Assembly: GCA_963728785.1 (NCBI GenBank)
Contig: CAVSKV010000002.1
Coordinates: 744,001-808,000 of the forward strand
Length of the DNA stretch: 64,000 bases
From: JAGWRI01 sp963728785
Lineage (GTDB): Bacteria > Gemmatimonadota > Gemmatimonadetes > Gemmatimonadales > Gemmatimonadaceae
Direction: 5' to 3'
Shown: positions 52,392-62,619 of the stretch, in pieces
Layout of the letters: every line of letters starts with the position of its first letter
Numbering within the stretch: the first letter of the stretch is position 1
Program-made: the position numbers and the translations under genes
The notes under the pieces: model-generated
The model's database searches: none
What the model saw: the letters and a program-made list of their open reading frames with translations, nothing else
Told to the model about the DNA's origin: nothing

Positions 52392-54680
52392 ATGCGAGCT
52401 GAGCGCACATTCTTCCTGGCTTCCGTCGTAGCCATTTCCGTCGCCATGATGGGCGTCCGCGCCCAGGCGCAAACGATCAGCGGCACGGTGACGGCCGCCG
52501 GCTACCCAGTGGTGGGCGCCAGCGTGCGCCTGTTGGAACTCGACCGCGTGGAGCGCACGGGCGCGCACGGCGAATACCGCTTTGCCGACGTCGCCAGGGG
52601 CACGTACCGCATCTTCGTCGCTGTGCCAGGGTATGCCGCGGGTTCCGATACCGTTCGATTGACCGGGGCCGAAGCGACCGCGTCGTTCGATCTCAAGCCG
52701 ACCGCAATTCCGCTCGAGGAGATCGTCGTCTCGGCGTCCCCTACGGCGCGACCCGCCGACGAGCAGTATCAGTCGGCGGAATCGAAGTCCCGCAGCGACT
52801 TCGACAACGGCGCCGGGATGAGTTTCGCCGAGAAGATCTCCGACCTGCCCGGGGTGACGGTGCGCGGAAACGGCTCGGCGCCGTCGCGCCCGATCCTGCG
52901 CGGCCTCGGGGACAACGAGGTGGTGATTCTCGAGAACGGGCTGCGGATGGGCGACATCGCCACGTACGATCCGGCCCACGCCACACCAATCGACGCCCTG
53001 AGCATCGAGCAGATCGACGTCGTGCGCGGGCCGGCGGCGATTCTGTACGGCCCCAACACGATCGGCGGGCTGGTGAACATGATCACCAATACCGTGCCGA
53101 CGGCTTCGGATCATCCGATGTCGGGCACGGTGGCGATCGAAGGCAACAGCGTCAGCAACGAGTATTCCGGCTACTTCAACAACGTGTATACGAGCGGCAA
53201 TTCGGCGTTCCAGGTCTCGGCCGGCGAGCACCACTCCGGTGACATCGGGATTCCGGCGGGCACGTACACCGATCCGGCGAGCGGGGCCCAGTTCGACTTG
53301 AACCGCATTCCGTCGTCGGACGACAAGAGCAGCCAGGGTGGGCTCGGCTATTCGTACCAGGGCGACTTCGGCATGGTGGGTATCGGCGCCAACCATTACG
53401 AGATGAATTATGGGGTGCCGGGCGTACCGCCCAACCCCGACTGGATCAACGTGCCGCCGACCACGTCGCGGATATCGCAACAGCGCAATACGGTGGAGTT
53501 CCGGAGCTTGTTCAACACCAGCAGTTCGTGGCTCCAGCGGGTGAAGGTCGACGCCAGCTTCAACGACTATACGCACTCCGAGTTCCCGACCGCCGAGGAC
53601 TCGACGGGGGTGTCGGACCCGCAGGCCAACCATTTCCACAAGACCGAATTCAATGCCGTGCTGCAACTGCAACAGCGACCGGTGGGGCGGTTGACCGGCA
53701 CGCTCGGCCTGTGGTCGGACATCCAGAATCTCACCATCGAGGGCGACCAGCCGCTGGGGCCCAATTCGGTGACCAGCGACGTGGCAGGGTACGCCTACGA
53801 GGAGTACCGCGCGGGGCCGAACACGCGCCTGCAGGCCGGCGTTCGATTCGACTACAATGCGATCCAGACCAATCCGTACCCCCAGTCCACCGACTCGGTG
53901 TTCCAGACGCTCGACGAGTCGCGGCAGCACAACGCGGTGACGGCGTCGTTGGGGGCGGTACAGGAGTTCACGCCCGAACTGACCGGCTCGTTCAGTGTCG
54001 CACGGTCGTTCCGCGCGCCCACGGTGCAGGAGCTGTTCGCCAACGGGCTCGATGCAGCGAGCGGCACGTACTCCGTCGGCTCGGCGAACCTGCGTCCGGA
54101 GGCGGGGCTTGGCGTGGACGCGTCGCTCAAAGGGGATTATGGCGACGCGAAATTCGAGTTCTCCCCGTACCTGAATTTCATAGACAACTACATCTACGCG
54201 TTCTTGCGTGGGGATACGATCCAGGACTTTCCGGTGCGGCAGTTCGCGTCCACGCGGGCGCGGCTGGCGGGGTTCGAGGCGGCGGTCACCGTGCAGCCCG
54301 CCGCGCATTGGGCGCTGCGGGCGAGTTCCGACTACGTGAACGCACAGGACACGCAGAACAACGTGCCCCTGCCGTTCATTCCGCCGCTGCGCGGATTGCT
54401 GCGCGCCACGTACCAGGATCAAGCCTACACGGGGATGGTCGAGGTGCGGGGCGCCGCGGCCCAGAACCGGCTGGGGGACGGGGACACGCCGACGGCGGGG
54501 TATGCCCTGCTGAACCTCGGCGCCGGCAAACGCATCGTGCTCGGCGGCACGGTGTGGGAGATCAGCGTGCACTGCGACAACGTGTTCAACACCGTGTACC
54601 GTGACAATCTGTCGGTGATCAAGGACTTCGTGCCGCAACCGGGCCGCGGATTCCGGCTGAACTACGAACTGCTCTACTGA
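52392..54680 (+). CDS. TonB-dependent receptor with CarboxypepD-reg-like domain
   Basis: About 762 aa from ATG 52392, with signal peptide (LASVVAISVAMMGVRAQAQ). The N-terminal carboxypeptidase-regulatory-like domain (about 28-110) precedes the plug (MSFAEKISDLPGVTVRGNGS, IDVVRGPAAILYGPNTIGG) and a 22-strand barrel ending in an aromatic residue (RGFRLNYELLY). The pattern MVGIGANHYEMNYGVPG recalls ZnuD-type zinc receptors, but the substrate is not proven. It is divergent from the M28 gene and 17 bp from the convergent SprA gene. Confidence 0.88.
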   Translation: MRAERTFFLASVVAISVAMMGVRAQAQTISGTVTAAGYPVVGASVRLLELDRVERTGAHGEYRFADVARGTYRIFVAVPGYAAGSDTVRLTGAEATASFDLKPTAIPLEEIVVSASPTARPADEQYQSAESKSRSDFDNGAGMSFAEKISDLPGVTVRGNGSAPSRPILRGLGDNEVVILENGLRMGDIATYDPAHATPIDALSIEQIDVVRGPAAILYGPNTIGGLVNMITNTVPTASDHPMSGTVAIEGNSVSNEYSGYFNNVYTSGNSAFQVSAGEHHSGDIGIPAGTYTDPASGAQFDLNRIPSSDDKSSQGGLGYSYQGDFGMVGIGANHYEMNYGVPGVPPNPDWINVPPTTSRISQQRNTVEFRSLFNTSSSWLQRVKVDASFNDYTHSEFPTAEDSTGVSDPQANHFHKTEFNAVLQLQQRPVGRLTGTLGLWSDIQNLTIEGDQPLGPNSVTSDVAGYAYEEYRAGPNTRLQAGVRFDYNAIQTNPYPQSTDSVFQTLDESRQHNAVTASLGAVQEFTPELTGSFSVARSFRAPTVQELFANGLDAASGTYSVGSANLRPEAGLGVDASLKGDYGDAKFEFSPYLNFIDNYIYAFLRGDTIQDFPVRQFASTRARLAGFEAAVTVQPAAHWALRASSDYVNAQDTQNNVPLPFIPPLRGLLRATYQDQAYTGMVEVRGAAAQNRLGDGDTPTAGYALLNLGAGKRIVLGGTVWEISVHCDNVFNTVYRDNLSVIKDFVPQPGRGFRLNYELLY

Positions 54681-54697
54681 CTCGTGCCCAGGCGCCG

Positions 54698-57600
54698 CTA
54701 TCGCAGCGGCCCGCTCGCGAAATGGATCTGCAGGATGGTGGACAGGACGAACTGGTTGAGCCGAGTGTTGAGGTTGTTGTCGTAGGTGATGATGCGCGAG
54801 ACCTGGAGCGTGAACTGCATGGTCTCGGAGAGGTCGGTGTCGGCGTTCAGATTGATGGCCGATCGGCCGTTATCGACGAGCCGGCTTTGCTGGCTGCCGT
54901 CGTTGGCATAGACGAAGCTCAGCGTATGGGTCTGCTGCATCCCGAAGCGGGCGCGAATGGCGTTCTTGATGCCCAGCCCCCACGATGACGGGACGGTGAA
55001 CGACCGTCCGACGTCCACGTTGACGTCCTCAGCGTGCCCCCGGGCGTAGCTACCGGGGAGCGAGTCGATGCGCTGGGTGAGCGTGTAGCCGGCCGCGGTG
55101 CTGAGTCCGCCGAATCCCCAGGTGATGCGACCGCTGATGGGGTAGGCGTCAACGCGGGCGCGGCTGAGGTCGGGCGCCGTGGTGTTCAGGTCGAGGAGCT
55201 GCGAGGCACGGGCGGTCGTGTGGGTGTAGCCGACGGCGGCGTTTACAGCGGTGATCCACGACGTCATGGTGGCGCCCGGGGGGCGCCAGTTCCAGCGCAC
55301 GTTGAAATCGGGGAAGCTGGTCGTGAGCCCGGCCACCCGGGCCTGCGTGCTGTCCGTGTTGAGCACCCAATTCTGATTGCTCGTGCGCCGGAAGCGGTTC
55401 GCCACGGTGAACCCCAACGGCAGATTGACCGTGGCGTTGGCCGTCCACGTGCCAGTGAACCCAGCGACCGAGGCTGGAACGCCATCCACGTACCGGTAGC
55501 CGCCGAGGTTGCCGAGCCCCAGCTGTAGGGCCAGCGGCCCGCCGTTGGGAGCGCCGTCGAGCGCGGTGAGTAAGCTTCGTGAATAATCCACGTCGATCGG
55601 TGAGAACCAGTGCGTGACGCGCTTGGTGAGCAGGGTGTCGCCGAAGTACGCTGCCACGAACCGCCCCGGGTCGAGGGCCATGCCCAGCCCGAGGGTTTGC
55701 GACGCGTTGATGAGCGCCGGCAACACGGGGTGGCCGGCGCTGTCGGTGGGCAGAAGCAGCGACACCGAGTTGGGGTCCCGCAGCATCATGTACTGTGTGC
55801 CGAAGTCGAGCCGCGGCCGCAGCCAGTCGGACACGCGCGGCGCGAAATGGATCGACCCCTGCATGGTGCGTTGCCGTTCCATGCCGACGTCGACCCCGAA
55901 CAGACGCTGTCGTTCGGCGGTCGCCAGCACGGCCTGAGGACTGGTGTCGCCGTACTGTCGCAAATCGCGCAGCGAGCTCACTGCCAGCCGGGCGGTGAGC
56001 GCGTCGCTTGGCTGAAACGCGATCTCCCCGCCATTCCGCCAGAGCCGGTCCATGGCCAGCGATTGGCTGGCCGAATCCACGCCGGTGCTGGACGGCGACA
56101 GGAACGAGGACTGTCGATCGTCGTTGTGGGTGATGCCGCTGGTGAGTTGGAATGCGGTGGGCTGCCAGCGGTACGTTCCCTGTTCGAGCGCCGTGACCGG
56201 TCCCCCCTGGAAGATGCCGGGCAACGCGTGCAGTGCGGCCCGCATCCACGCGGGGAGCGGGGCGCGGGCCCCCGCCGACGTGACGGTGTAGTTGAGTCCG
56301 AAATCCAGGTGCTGGCTCGTACCGGTGGAATAGACGTCGCGCAGGTCGCCGGTGCTGAGCGTGGCGGCCGCCGACAGGTGGTTGATGATCGGGGCAAGCA
56401 CCGTGCCGGCGACCGGCTTGTCGGCCCGCAGCACGACTGAATAGGTCGCCATCACGTCGCGCGGCGTGCGGAGCCCGCCGATGCCGCCTCCCAGGAGGTC
56501 GCTCCCGGCCAGGAATTCCGGCGACGAGGTAGACAGGATGCGGGTCACGGTGAGTGGAGCGGCCACGTTCCAACTGGAGGGCAGTAGTTTTTCCATATGT
56601 AGCGTGCCCGACAGTTCGAGGGTGCGCTGATCCTGGAACGACGGCTGGTCGCCGAGCTGGCGGAAGTTGGGATCGCGATGCATGAAGTCCACGCGCAGGT
56701 TGCCGAGATCACCGGCCTGCAGCGTGGCGCCCATCTGGCTGGCATACCCGGTGGCGTTGACCACGTCGGCGAGGCGGATGTCGTCTACCCACAGCTCGAG
56801 GGTATCTCCGGGCACGACGGCGGTGGCGCCACCGCCGTCGGCGACGCGCACAATACCGACCGCCATCTCCTGAACGGCCGCGAGATTGGGCGGGGTGACG
56901 CCCGGCTGCACGGTATACACCATGTAGCCGTTGGCGCACGCGGCGTACCGGTGGTTCACGCCCGTGGCGGGCAGCGCCGAGGCAACGATGATGGCCGAGT
57001 CGACGCCGGTGCAGGCGAGGGAGTCCGGTACGCCGGTTCGGTGCATATATGCGTTCTGCAACTGCTGCCGGAGCGTGAAGAACTGTTGGAAGTCCACGGT
57101 GACCTCGGGGAGCCAGGCGCTCTGGCCTTCTCCGGAATTCACCGGCGTGCGATACAGGTAGAAGTTGTCCTGGTCGCGCCCCATCTTGACGTACATCTGC
57201 AGTTCGCTCGTGGTGCCCCACCCGTGGTTGCGGCCGCGGGCCCAGAGCCGGAGCTGCTGGTATCCCATGAAGTTCTGCTGGCCGGACGGGAAGCGGTAAT
57301 AGGCCTCGGCGCGGCCGTACACGGGCACGTTCCCCGCCTGGACACGGAGCGACTGCTCGTTGATCTGCACGGCGGTGGGGGCGTAGGCCGCGGCGCGCGT
57401 GTCGGCGGCGTTGGTCACGCCGGGGGGCGACGTATAGTACAGGCCGTTCACCGAATCGCGGTCGGCGGTGCCGATGAGCGACGTGATCACGTACCCCCCG
57501 GCGGCCTGGTCGCCGGCGATGCCGGCGAGCGTCTGGTCGTTGCGGGCCAGCCACGGCGCGCCCACGAGCTCCAGTTCGTCGATCGGGAGCTGGACGAACT

Positions 57601-60600
57601 GATTGTCGGGGGTGCCGGCGCCCGACACCATCGTGATGCGCAGCGCCTGCATGCGGCGGCGCAGGACGGCATTGAGCGAATCGGCCGGCGTGTTGAACGG
57701 CACCTTGACCAGCACCCATTCCTTGCGCGCGTCGGTCACCACGCCGCCCACCGTGTCGGGGACGAGCGCCACGTTGCCCACCCGCGTGTAGGTGGTCGGA
57801 TCGCTGAGGTCCACGATGTACCGCAGGATGCTCTCGCTCTCGCGGTGCGCGCTGTCCATGTTGAGCACACCATCCTGATCGATGTCCTCACTGTCCAGCC
57901 GATTGTTGTGCACCGTGCAGTTGACGTGCGTGTCTCCGAGCGGCAGGATGACGTTCAACTGCCCCTGGCAGACGGCGAAATTTCTGATCTTGCTCACGCC
58001 GCCGTTCTGGTCGACCACGACCAGTGAGTCGATCAGGTCGCCGGGCAGGCCGGTATCGTTCACCGTCACGTTGAACGTCCGCGTGAACGGGTCGAGTTCG
58101 GTGTCGAGGTGGTCGAGCCCCTGGGCACGCTTGCCCGCGTACACGCTGTCCACGCCGCCGCTCGGGCGCGGGCGCAGATACAGCGTTTCCGGCGCGAACG
58201 TATATGAGTTTTCCGACACGGTGCCGACGTCGAAGACCAACGTGGGATTGGCGCTGCGGCCCACGACACTGGTGTCAATCAGCGTCCAGAACTGCAGGTA
58301 CTGGACGTTCGTCAGGTCGAGCCCGGTAGGACTTAGCACGGTTCGGATGGACCGGAATCGCCGACCGCTCGGCGTATTGGCCACGTGCCACTGGTATTCG
58401 TCGCGCGCGCGATTCAGCGAACCGCCCACGGCCAGTGGATAGAGCGTCATCCAGAGCATCGTTTCGGGCGGTGCGAAACCGCTGCCTCCGATCGCGGCAA
58501 GCGGGTCGATGTCGGTGATCGTATACGCCACCTGCTTGCCGTCGGCTCCGGTGCCGTTGTTCTGCCAGGCCATCGTCGCCATATGCGATGGATCGAACAC
58601 GAGGCCGATCGCCGGGGGAAGCCGCTGCCCGAGCGCCGGCAGGCTGGCAAAGTACCAAAGCGCATCCGAGAGGTTGACGTTGATCCCGCCGCTCCCTTCG
58701 AACGACTCGACGTAGGCCTGCTGATTGGCGTTCTGCAGGGGGTGGCTGGCCGCCAGTTCGCCGGTGACGGTGAGCGACGAGGGGCGCTTGGGATCAGAAG
58801 CGGTGAACCGGCGCAACGCGCTGGTGACCGCGGGCAACTGCCACGAGAACTGGCCGTTCACGCCCGCGACGAGCGAGGCCGCCGGCTCGAACCCGAGCTG
58901 CGGCCGCGTGAACGCCGACTGCTGGGATTGCGAGATGGCGGTGAAGTTGATGATGCCGTGGCTGAGCGGCAGCGCAGAGGTGAGGCCGAAGATGTTCGTG
59001 GGGGTCGGCGCGAACAGAGGGTTCTCCTCGTACCGCACGCTCACCGTCCGCCGCCGGGTGAACAACGTGTCCGGACGGAAGAACGTGACCCGCCCCAGGT
59101 CGTAGTCGATGCGGTAGTCGAGGTCGCGGGTCAGCGGCATTCCGTCGAGCAGGATGCGCTCGGAGTTGCGCCGTATCTGCACCGACCCGAGCACGAGCGT
59201 CCCCGACTCGGCGTTGTCGCGCGTCTCGTACTGGACGTGCAGCCGGTATACCGACGCCGGGTGCTGGCTCGACGACACGAGGTAGTCGTCGGGCGTGCTG
59301 TAGATCGCGTCGTTGCTCGCATTCCCGGCCACCACCAGTCCGGAGTCGCGCTCGGCGAACGGCCGCAGCGACGGCATGACGAGGAAGTAGTCGTGGATGA
59401 TCTTGGTGCTGCCGGCCAGGCGCGGATCGCCGGCCCCGGCGTTGAGACTGACGTTCGGATCGGTGGACCGCGGCCAGAGCCGGTTCTCCACATCGAACGT
59501 TTCGCTGTTGTTCAGCTCGGCGAGTCCGAACATCTGCAGATACGTCTGGGCTTGGCCGACCAACGGGCGCTCCTGGTCGCCGGTGCCTGCGAACACGCGC
59601 AACTGCACCGACCGCCGGTCCAGGTCCTCGCCGCCAATGCGGTACACCGATCGGATCTCGCGGTCGAACGCCGGTGCGCCCGGGTTCACGCTGGGGTCCC
59701 ACACCAGGTTGGCGTACTGCGGCGTGGCTGCCGCCTGCACGTCGGGGGTGCCCCCCGTGGTGACCCACACCGTGTCGCGGCCGTTGATGCGCACGTTGTA
59801 CGCCACGACGAGCCGCTCGTTGTTGGGATTGAGCGGGCGCACCAGCGCGAACCAGAGCAGCGAGGGATCCATGTAATAGTCCACCCCCTCGCGCAGGAGC
59901 GTGTACGTCTGCCGGGCAGGCGACGGACTGCCGATGAGTTGGAAGCGCGGGCCGCTGGGGTTCTGCGGCTGCGTGCCATACTGCAGCCGATAGAGCAGCA
60001 CGCTGGTTGGGCGGAGCGTGTCGGGCAGCTCGGCGGCCATGTGCTGCAACTGGCCGCGGTTGAGGAGGTCGATGTTGGGGTATTCGCCCCTGAACAGCTG
60101 CGGGTCCACGGTGAAGAAGAACCGCCGGGCCTCCACCTGCCAGTCGGCGATGTCGAGCCGGCCATTGGAGTAGGCGCTGTCGCCTATCTGGAAATCCCGG
60201 TCCTGGACCACGTTCCCGGTCTGCTGCGCGGCGATGGCGCGGATGCTGAACGGCCCCATGCGGCCGATGGCCTGGAGCCCGTAGTTGCCAGTGGGAATGC
60301 CGGCCGTGATGAACCGCGACGGCGGCGCGTCGAACGACACGTTCCCGATCTGGAGTTGCTGCAGCCGCTGCCCTGGGTCGCCGGTGTAGACCAGCGAGAT
60401 GTTGTTCGAGGCGTCGAATTCGCGCTGCGAGTCGTAGTCCACGTCGACGTGCACGTGGTTGGCCACCGTACCTGTGCTCTTGACCGAGAACTGGAAATCG
60501 AAGTTGGGCGCGAAGGTGCCGTTGCAGGCGCGGCCCGGATCGTAGAATTGACTGAAGTTGCACCGCTCGTTGCGATCGCGTTCGGTCTTGGCCTCGATGC

Positions 60601-60820
60601 GGGTGTCGAGCTGCAGGTTAAGGTCGCTCCCAGGGCCGAACAGCGATCGGGATACGGAATCGGTGTCGGCACGGGTGGCCCACGGCAGCGGGACGCCGGG
60701 CACGACGAGCGCCGCCGCAGGCGGTACATTCCGCGTGACGGCACTCGGCTCCGGTCGCTGAGCAGCGAGCAACGTGGGAGCGAGGCAGAGGGAGACGGCG
60801 AGCAGGCGAGTGACGCGCAC
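54698..60820 (-). CDS. sprA: SprA-like giant outer-membrane protein
   Basis: About 2040 aa (2093 if started at 60979). GTG 60820 is preferred because a signal peptide (TRLLAVSLCLAPTLLAAQ) follows; the start is uncertain. Features of SprA/Sov, the type 9 secretion translocon barrel, are seen: repeated segments such as LLREGVDYYMDPSLLWF and RDLDYRIDYDLGRVTFF, a central FEGSGGINVNLSDALWYF block, LDLTNVQYLQFWTLID, and long beta-strand repeats ending in an outer-membrane strand (TILQIHFASGPL). No other T9SS gene is near. It is divergent from lptF and convergent with the TonB receptor. Confidence 0.82.
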   Translation of the reverse strand: MRVTRLLAVSLCLAPTLLAAQRPEPSAVTRNVPPAAALVVPGVPLPWATRADTDSVSRSLFGPGSDLNLQLDTRIEAKTERDRNERCNFSQFYDPGRACNGTFAPNFDFQFSVKSTGTVANHVHVDVDYDSQREFDASNNISLVYTGDPGQRLQQLQIGNVSFDAPPSRFITAGIPTGNYGLQAIGRMGPFSIRAIAAQQTGNVVQDRDFQIGDSAYSNGRLDIADWQVEARRFFFTVDPQLFRGEYPNIDLLNRGQLQHMAAELPDTLRPTSVLLYRLQYGTQPQNPSGPRFQLIGSPSPARQTYTLLREGVDYYMDPSLLWFALVRPLNPNNERLVVAYNVRINGRDTVWVTTGGTPDVQAAATPQYANLVWDPSVNPGAPAFDREIRSVYRIGGEDLDRRSVQLRVFAGTGDQERPLVGQAQTYLQMFGLAELNNSETFDVENRLWPRSTDPNVSLNAGAGDPRLAGSTKIIHDYFLVMPSLRPFAERDSGLVVAGNASNDAIYSTPDDYLVSSSQHPASVYRLHVQYETRDNAESGTLVLGSVQIRRNSERILLDGMPLTRDLDYRIDYDLGRVTFFRPDTLFTRRRTVSVRYEENPLFAPTPTNIFGLTSALPLSHGIINFTAISQSQQSAFTRPQLGFEPAASLVAGVNGQFSWQLPAVTSALRRFTASDPKRPSSLTVTGELAASHPLQNANQQAYVESFEGSGGINVNLSDALWYFASLPALGQRLPPAIGLVFDPSHMATMAWQNNGTGADGKQVAYTITDIDPLAAIGGSGFAPPETMLWMTLYPLAVGGSLNRARDEYQWHVANTPSGRRFRSIRTVLSPTGLDLTNVQYLQFWTLIDTSVVGRSANPTLVFDVGTVSENSYTFAPETLYLRPRPSGGVDSVYAGKRAQGLDHLDTELDPFTRTFNVTVNDTGLPGDLIDSLVVVDQNGGVSKIRNFAVCQGQLNVILPLGDTHVNCTVHNNRLDSEDIDQDGVLNMDSAHRESESILRYIVDLSDPTTYTRVGNVALVPDTVGGVVTDARKEWVLVKVPFNTPADSLNAVLRRRMQALRITMVSGAGTPDNQFVQLPIDELELVGAPWLARNDQTLAGIAGDQAAGGYVITSLIGTADRDSVNGLYYTSPPGVTNAADTRAAAYAPTAVQINEQSLRVQAGNVPVYGRAEAYYRFPSGQQNFMGYQQLRLWARGRNHGWGTTSELQMYVKMGRDQDNFYLYRTPVNSGEGQSAWLPEVTVDFQQFFTLRQQLQNAYMHRTGVPDSLACTGVDSAIIVASALPATGVNHRYAACANGYMVYTVQPGVTPPNLAAVQEMAVGIVRVADGGGATAVVPGDTLELWVDDIRLADVVNATGYASQMGATLQAGDLGNLRVDFMHRDPNFRQLGDQPSFQDQRTLELSGTLHMEKLLPSSWNVAAPLTVTRILSTSSPEFLAGSDLLGGGIGGLRTPRDVMATYSVVLRADKPVAGTVLAPIINHLSAAATLSTGDLRDVYSTGTSQHLDFGLNYTVTSAGARAPLPAWMRAALHALPGIFQGGPVTALEQGTYRWQPTAFQLTSGITHNDDRQSSFLSPSSTGVDSASQSLAMDRLWRNGGEIAFQPSDALTARLAVSSLRDLRQYGDTSPQAVLATAERQRLFGVDVGMERQRTMQGSIHFAPRVSDWLRPRLDFGTQYMMLRDPNSVSLLLPTDSAGHPVLPALINASQTLGLGMALDPGRFVAAYFGDTLLTKRVTHWFSPIDVDYSRSLLTALDGAPNGGPLALQLGLGNLGGYRYVDGVPASVAGFTGTWTANATVNLPLGFTVANRFRRTSNQNWVLNTDSTQARVAGLTTSFPDFNVRWNWRPPGATMTSWITAVNAAVGYTHTTARASQLLDLNTTAPDLSRARVDAYPISGRITWGFGGLSTAAGYTLTQRIDSLPGSYARGHAEDVNVDVGRSFTVPSSWGLGIKNAIRARFGMQQTHTLSFVYANDGSQQSRLVDNGRSAINLNADTDLSETMQFTLQVSRIITYDNNLNTRLNQFVLSTILQIHFASGPLR

Positions 60821-61005
60821 CAAACCCGAGACGAGGGGTATGACGCCGCCGGCAGACTGGAGGCGCGTCGGCCGTTCTTCGGCGAATCGGACCCCGGGAC
60901 CTTGAATTTCCGAGGTCGGGGGGTGGAATATACTACCCGGGCGACGGCCCACAACCCGGTGGGATACTTGGAGTTCCACGCCACGGAGGCGTAAACGGTC
61001 GAATC

Positions 61006-62619
61006 GTGAAGATCCTCACCAAGTACGTGCTCAAGCAGCACGTTGGCCCCTTTATCTTCGCCGTCACGGCGTTGACGTCGCTCATGCTGCTCCAATTCAT
61101 CGGCAAGCGGCTGGGCGACTTGGTGGGCAAAGGGCTGCCGTGGCACGTGCTGGCCGAGTTCTTCATCCTCTCGATCCCGTTCACCGTGGCAATGACGCTC
61201 CCCATGGCAGTGCTCGTCGCGGTTCTGTACGCGTACACGAGCATGGCCTCGGAGAATGAGATCACGGCCATGCGAGCCACCGGCATCAGCATGCGGTCGC
61301 TGCTGATCCCCACCCTGATCGCCGGAACCGGCGTGGCGCTGATGATGCTCGTGTTCAATGACCAGGTCCTGTCGCGCGCCAACCACCAACTGGCGGTGCT
61401 GCAGGACGACATCTCGCGCACCAAGCCCAGCTTCGCGCTCCGGGAACAGATCATCAACACGATCGTCGACCAGAAGTTCTACCTTCGGGCGGCGCGTATC
61501 GACCGGGCCTCGCAGCACATGCGGGGCGTGGTGATCTACGATCTCAGCAATCCTGCGCACCGCCGCACGATCTACGCCGATAGCGGCACACTCGGCCTGG
61601 CCGAGAACCGGGTGGATCTGTTGATGCATCTGTACGACGGGGTGATGGTGGAGGTGCCCACGGTGCAGCCCCACGAGTACACGCGCATGTACTACGCCAG
61701 CGACCTTCTGCGCATGCGGAACGTGACCAACTCGTTCCAGGCTACCGACGCCGACTCCGCCGCCAAGAGCGACCGTGAAATGACCGTGTGCGAGATGCAG
61801 GCCAAGTTCGCCGACTACGATTACCAACTACAGCAGGCCTATTACGACCGCATGGAGGCGCAGGCCAAGATGCTGGCAGCGGCCGGCGAACAGCACATCC
61901 AGTGGCCGGCCAAGCCCGTGCGTCGCAATCCGTTCGGGTTGGGCAAGATCTATTGCGCCCTCCTGGACCGGATGTTCGGGGTGAAGCGGGCGGAGGCGGC
62001 CACCCTGCCGGTGACGCAGCAACCGCCACGGCGGCCGCCACCGGCCGCGCAGGCGGTACGGGCACCGCCGACCCCGGTTCCGACACCCATGCAGAAGGCG
62101 GAGACGACGCACGTCGCGCCGCCCGCATCGCCGGCGGCGGTGGATCTGATGGCCGCGTCGCAAGCGGCGTCGGAGAAGATCCGGCTCGAGAGCCAGCAGC
62201 AGGTGGCGGCCGCCCGGGAGAAGGCTGCGCGCTACGAGCGCATCCGCTACGACATCGAGATCCAGAAGAAGTTCTCGCTCGCTGCGGCGTGCATCATCTT
62301 CGTGCTGCTCGGCCCGCCGATCGCCCTGCGCTTTCCGCGCGGGGGAGTAGGCCTGGTGATCGGCGTGAGCTTCGTGGTGTTCGCGCTCTACTACGTGGGG
62401 TTGATCGGCGGAGAGACGCTGGCCAATGATCAGATCATCTCGCCGTTCTGGGCGATGTGGGCGGCCAACATCGTGCTGCTCTCCGTCGGGATCGTGATGA
62501 CGCTGCGCATGAACCGGGTGTCGGGGGCAACGCGCGGGGGCGACTGGAGCGAGGTGCGCGCCCTGCTCGGCCGGTGGGGCCGGCGACTCACCGGGCGCGC
62601 GCCGCGGAGCGCCGCCTGA
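61006..62619 (+). CDS. lptF: LptF/LptG-family LPS export permease with large insert
   Basis: A 537-aa inner-membrane permease (YjgP/YjgQ family; usual length about 350-370). GTG 61006 starts ILTKYVLKQHVGPFIFAVTA, the first helix. Three N-terminal helices and the beta-jellyroll region are recognisable. Between about 243 and 420 lies an extra stretch with a charged coiled-coil-like part (YYDRMEAQAKMLAAAGEQ) and a Pro/Ala-rich part (QPPRRPPPAAQAVRAPPTP), before the C-terminal helices (KKFSLAAACIIFVLLGPPIA). It partners with LptG to extract LPS towards the outer membrane. Confidence 0.9.
   Translation: MKILTKYVLKQHVGPFIFAVTALTSLMLLQFIGKRLGDLVGKGLPWHVLAEFFILSIPFTVAMTLPMAVLVAVLYAYTSMASENEITAMRATGISMRSLLIPTLIAGTGVALMMLVFNDQVLSRANHQLAVLQDDISRTKPSFALREQIINTIVDQKFYLRAARIDRASQHMRGVVIYDLSNPAHRRTIYADSGTLGLAENRVDLLMHLYDGVMVEVPTVQPHEYTRMYYASDLLRMRNVTNSFQATDADSAAKSDREMTVCEMQAKFADYDYQLQQAYYDRMEAQAKMLAAAGEQHIQWPAKPVRRNPFGLGKIYCALLDRMFGVKRAEAATLPVTQQPPRRPPPAAQAVRAPPTPVPTPMQKAETTHVAPPASPAAVDLMAASQAASEKIRLESQQQVAAAREKAARYERIRYDIEIQKKFSLAAACIIFVLLGPPIALRFPRGGVGLVIGVSFVVFALYYVGLIGGETLANDQIISPFWAMWAANIVLLSVGIVMTLRMNRVSGATRGGDWSEVRALLGRWGRRLTGRAPRSAA

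Noticed and set aside
60890..60960. Sigma-70-like promoter for lptF (TTGAAT and TATACT)
   Set aside because: The spacer is about 21 bp, too long for a confident call.
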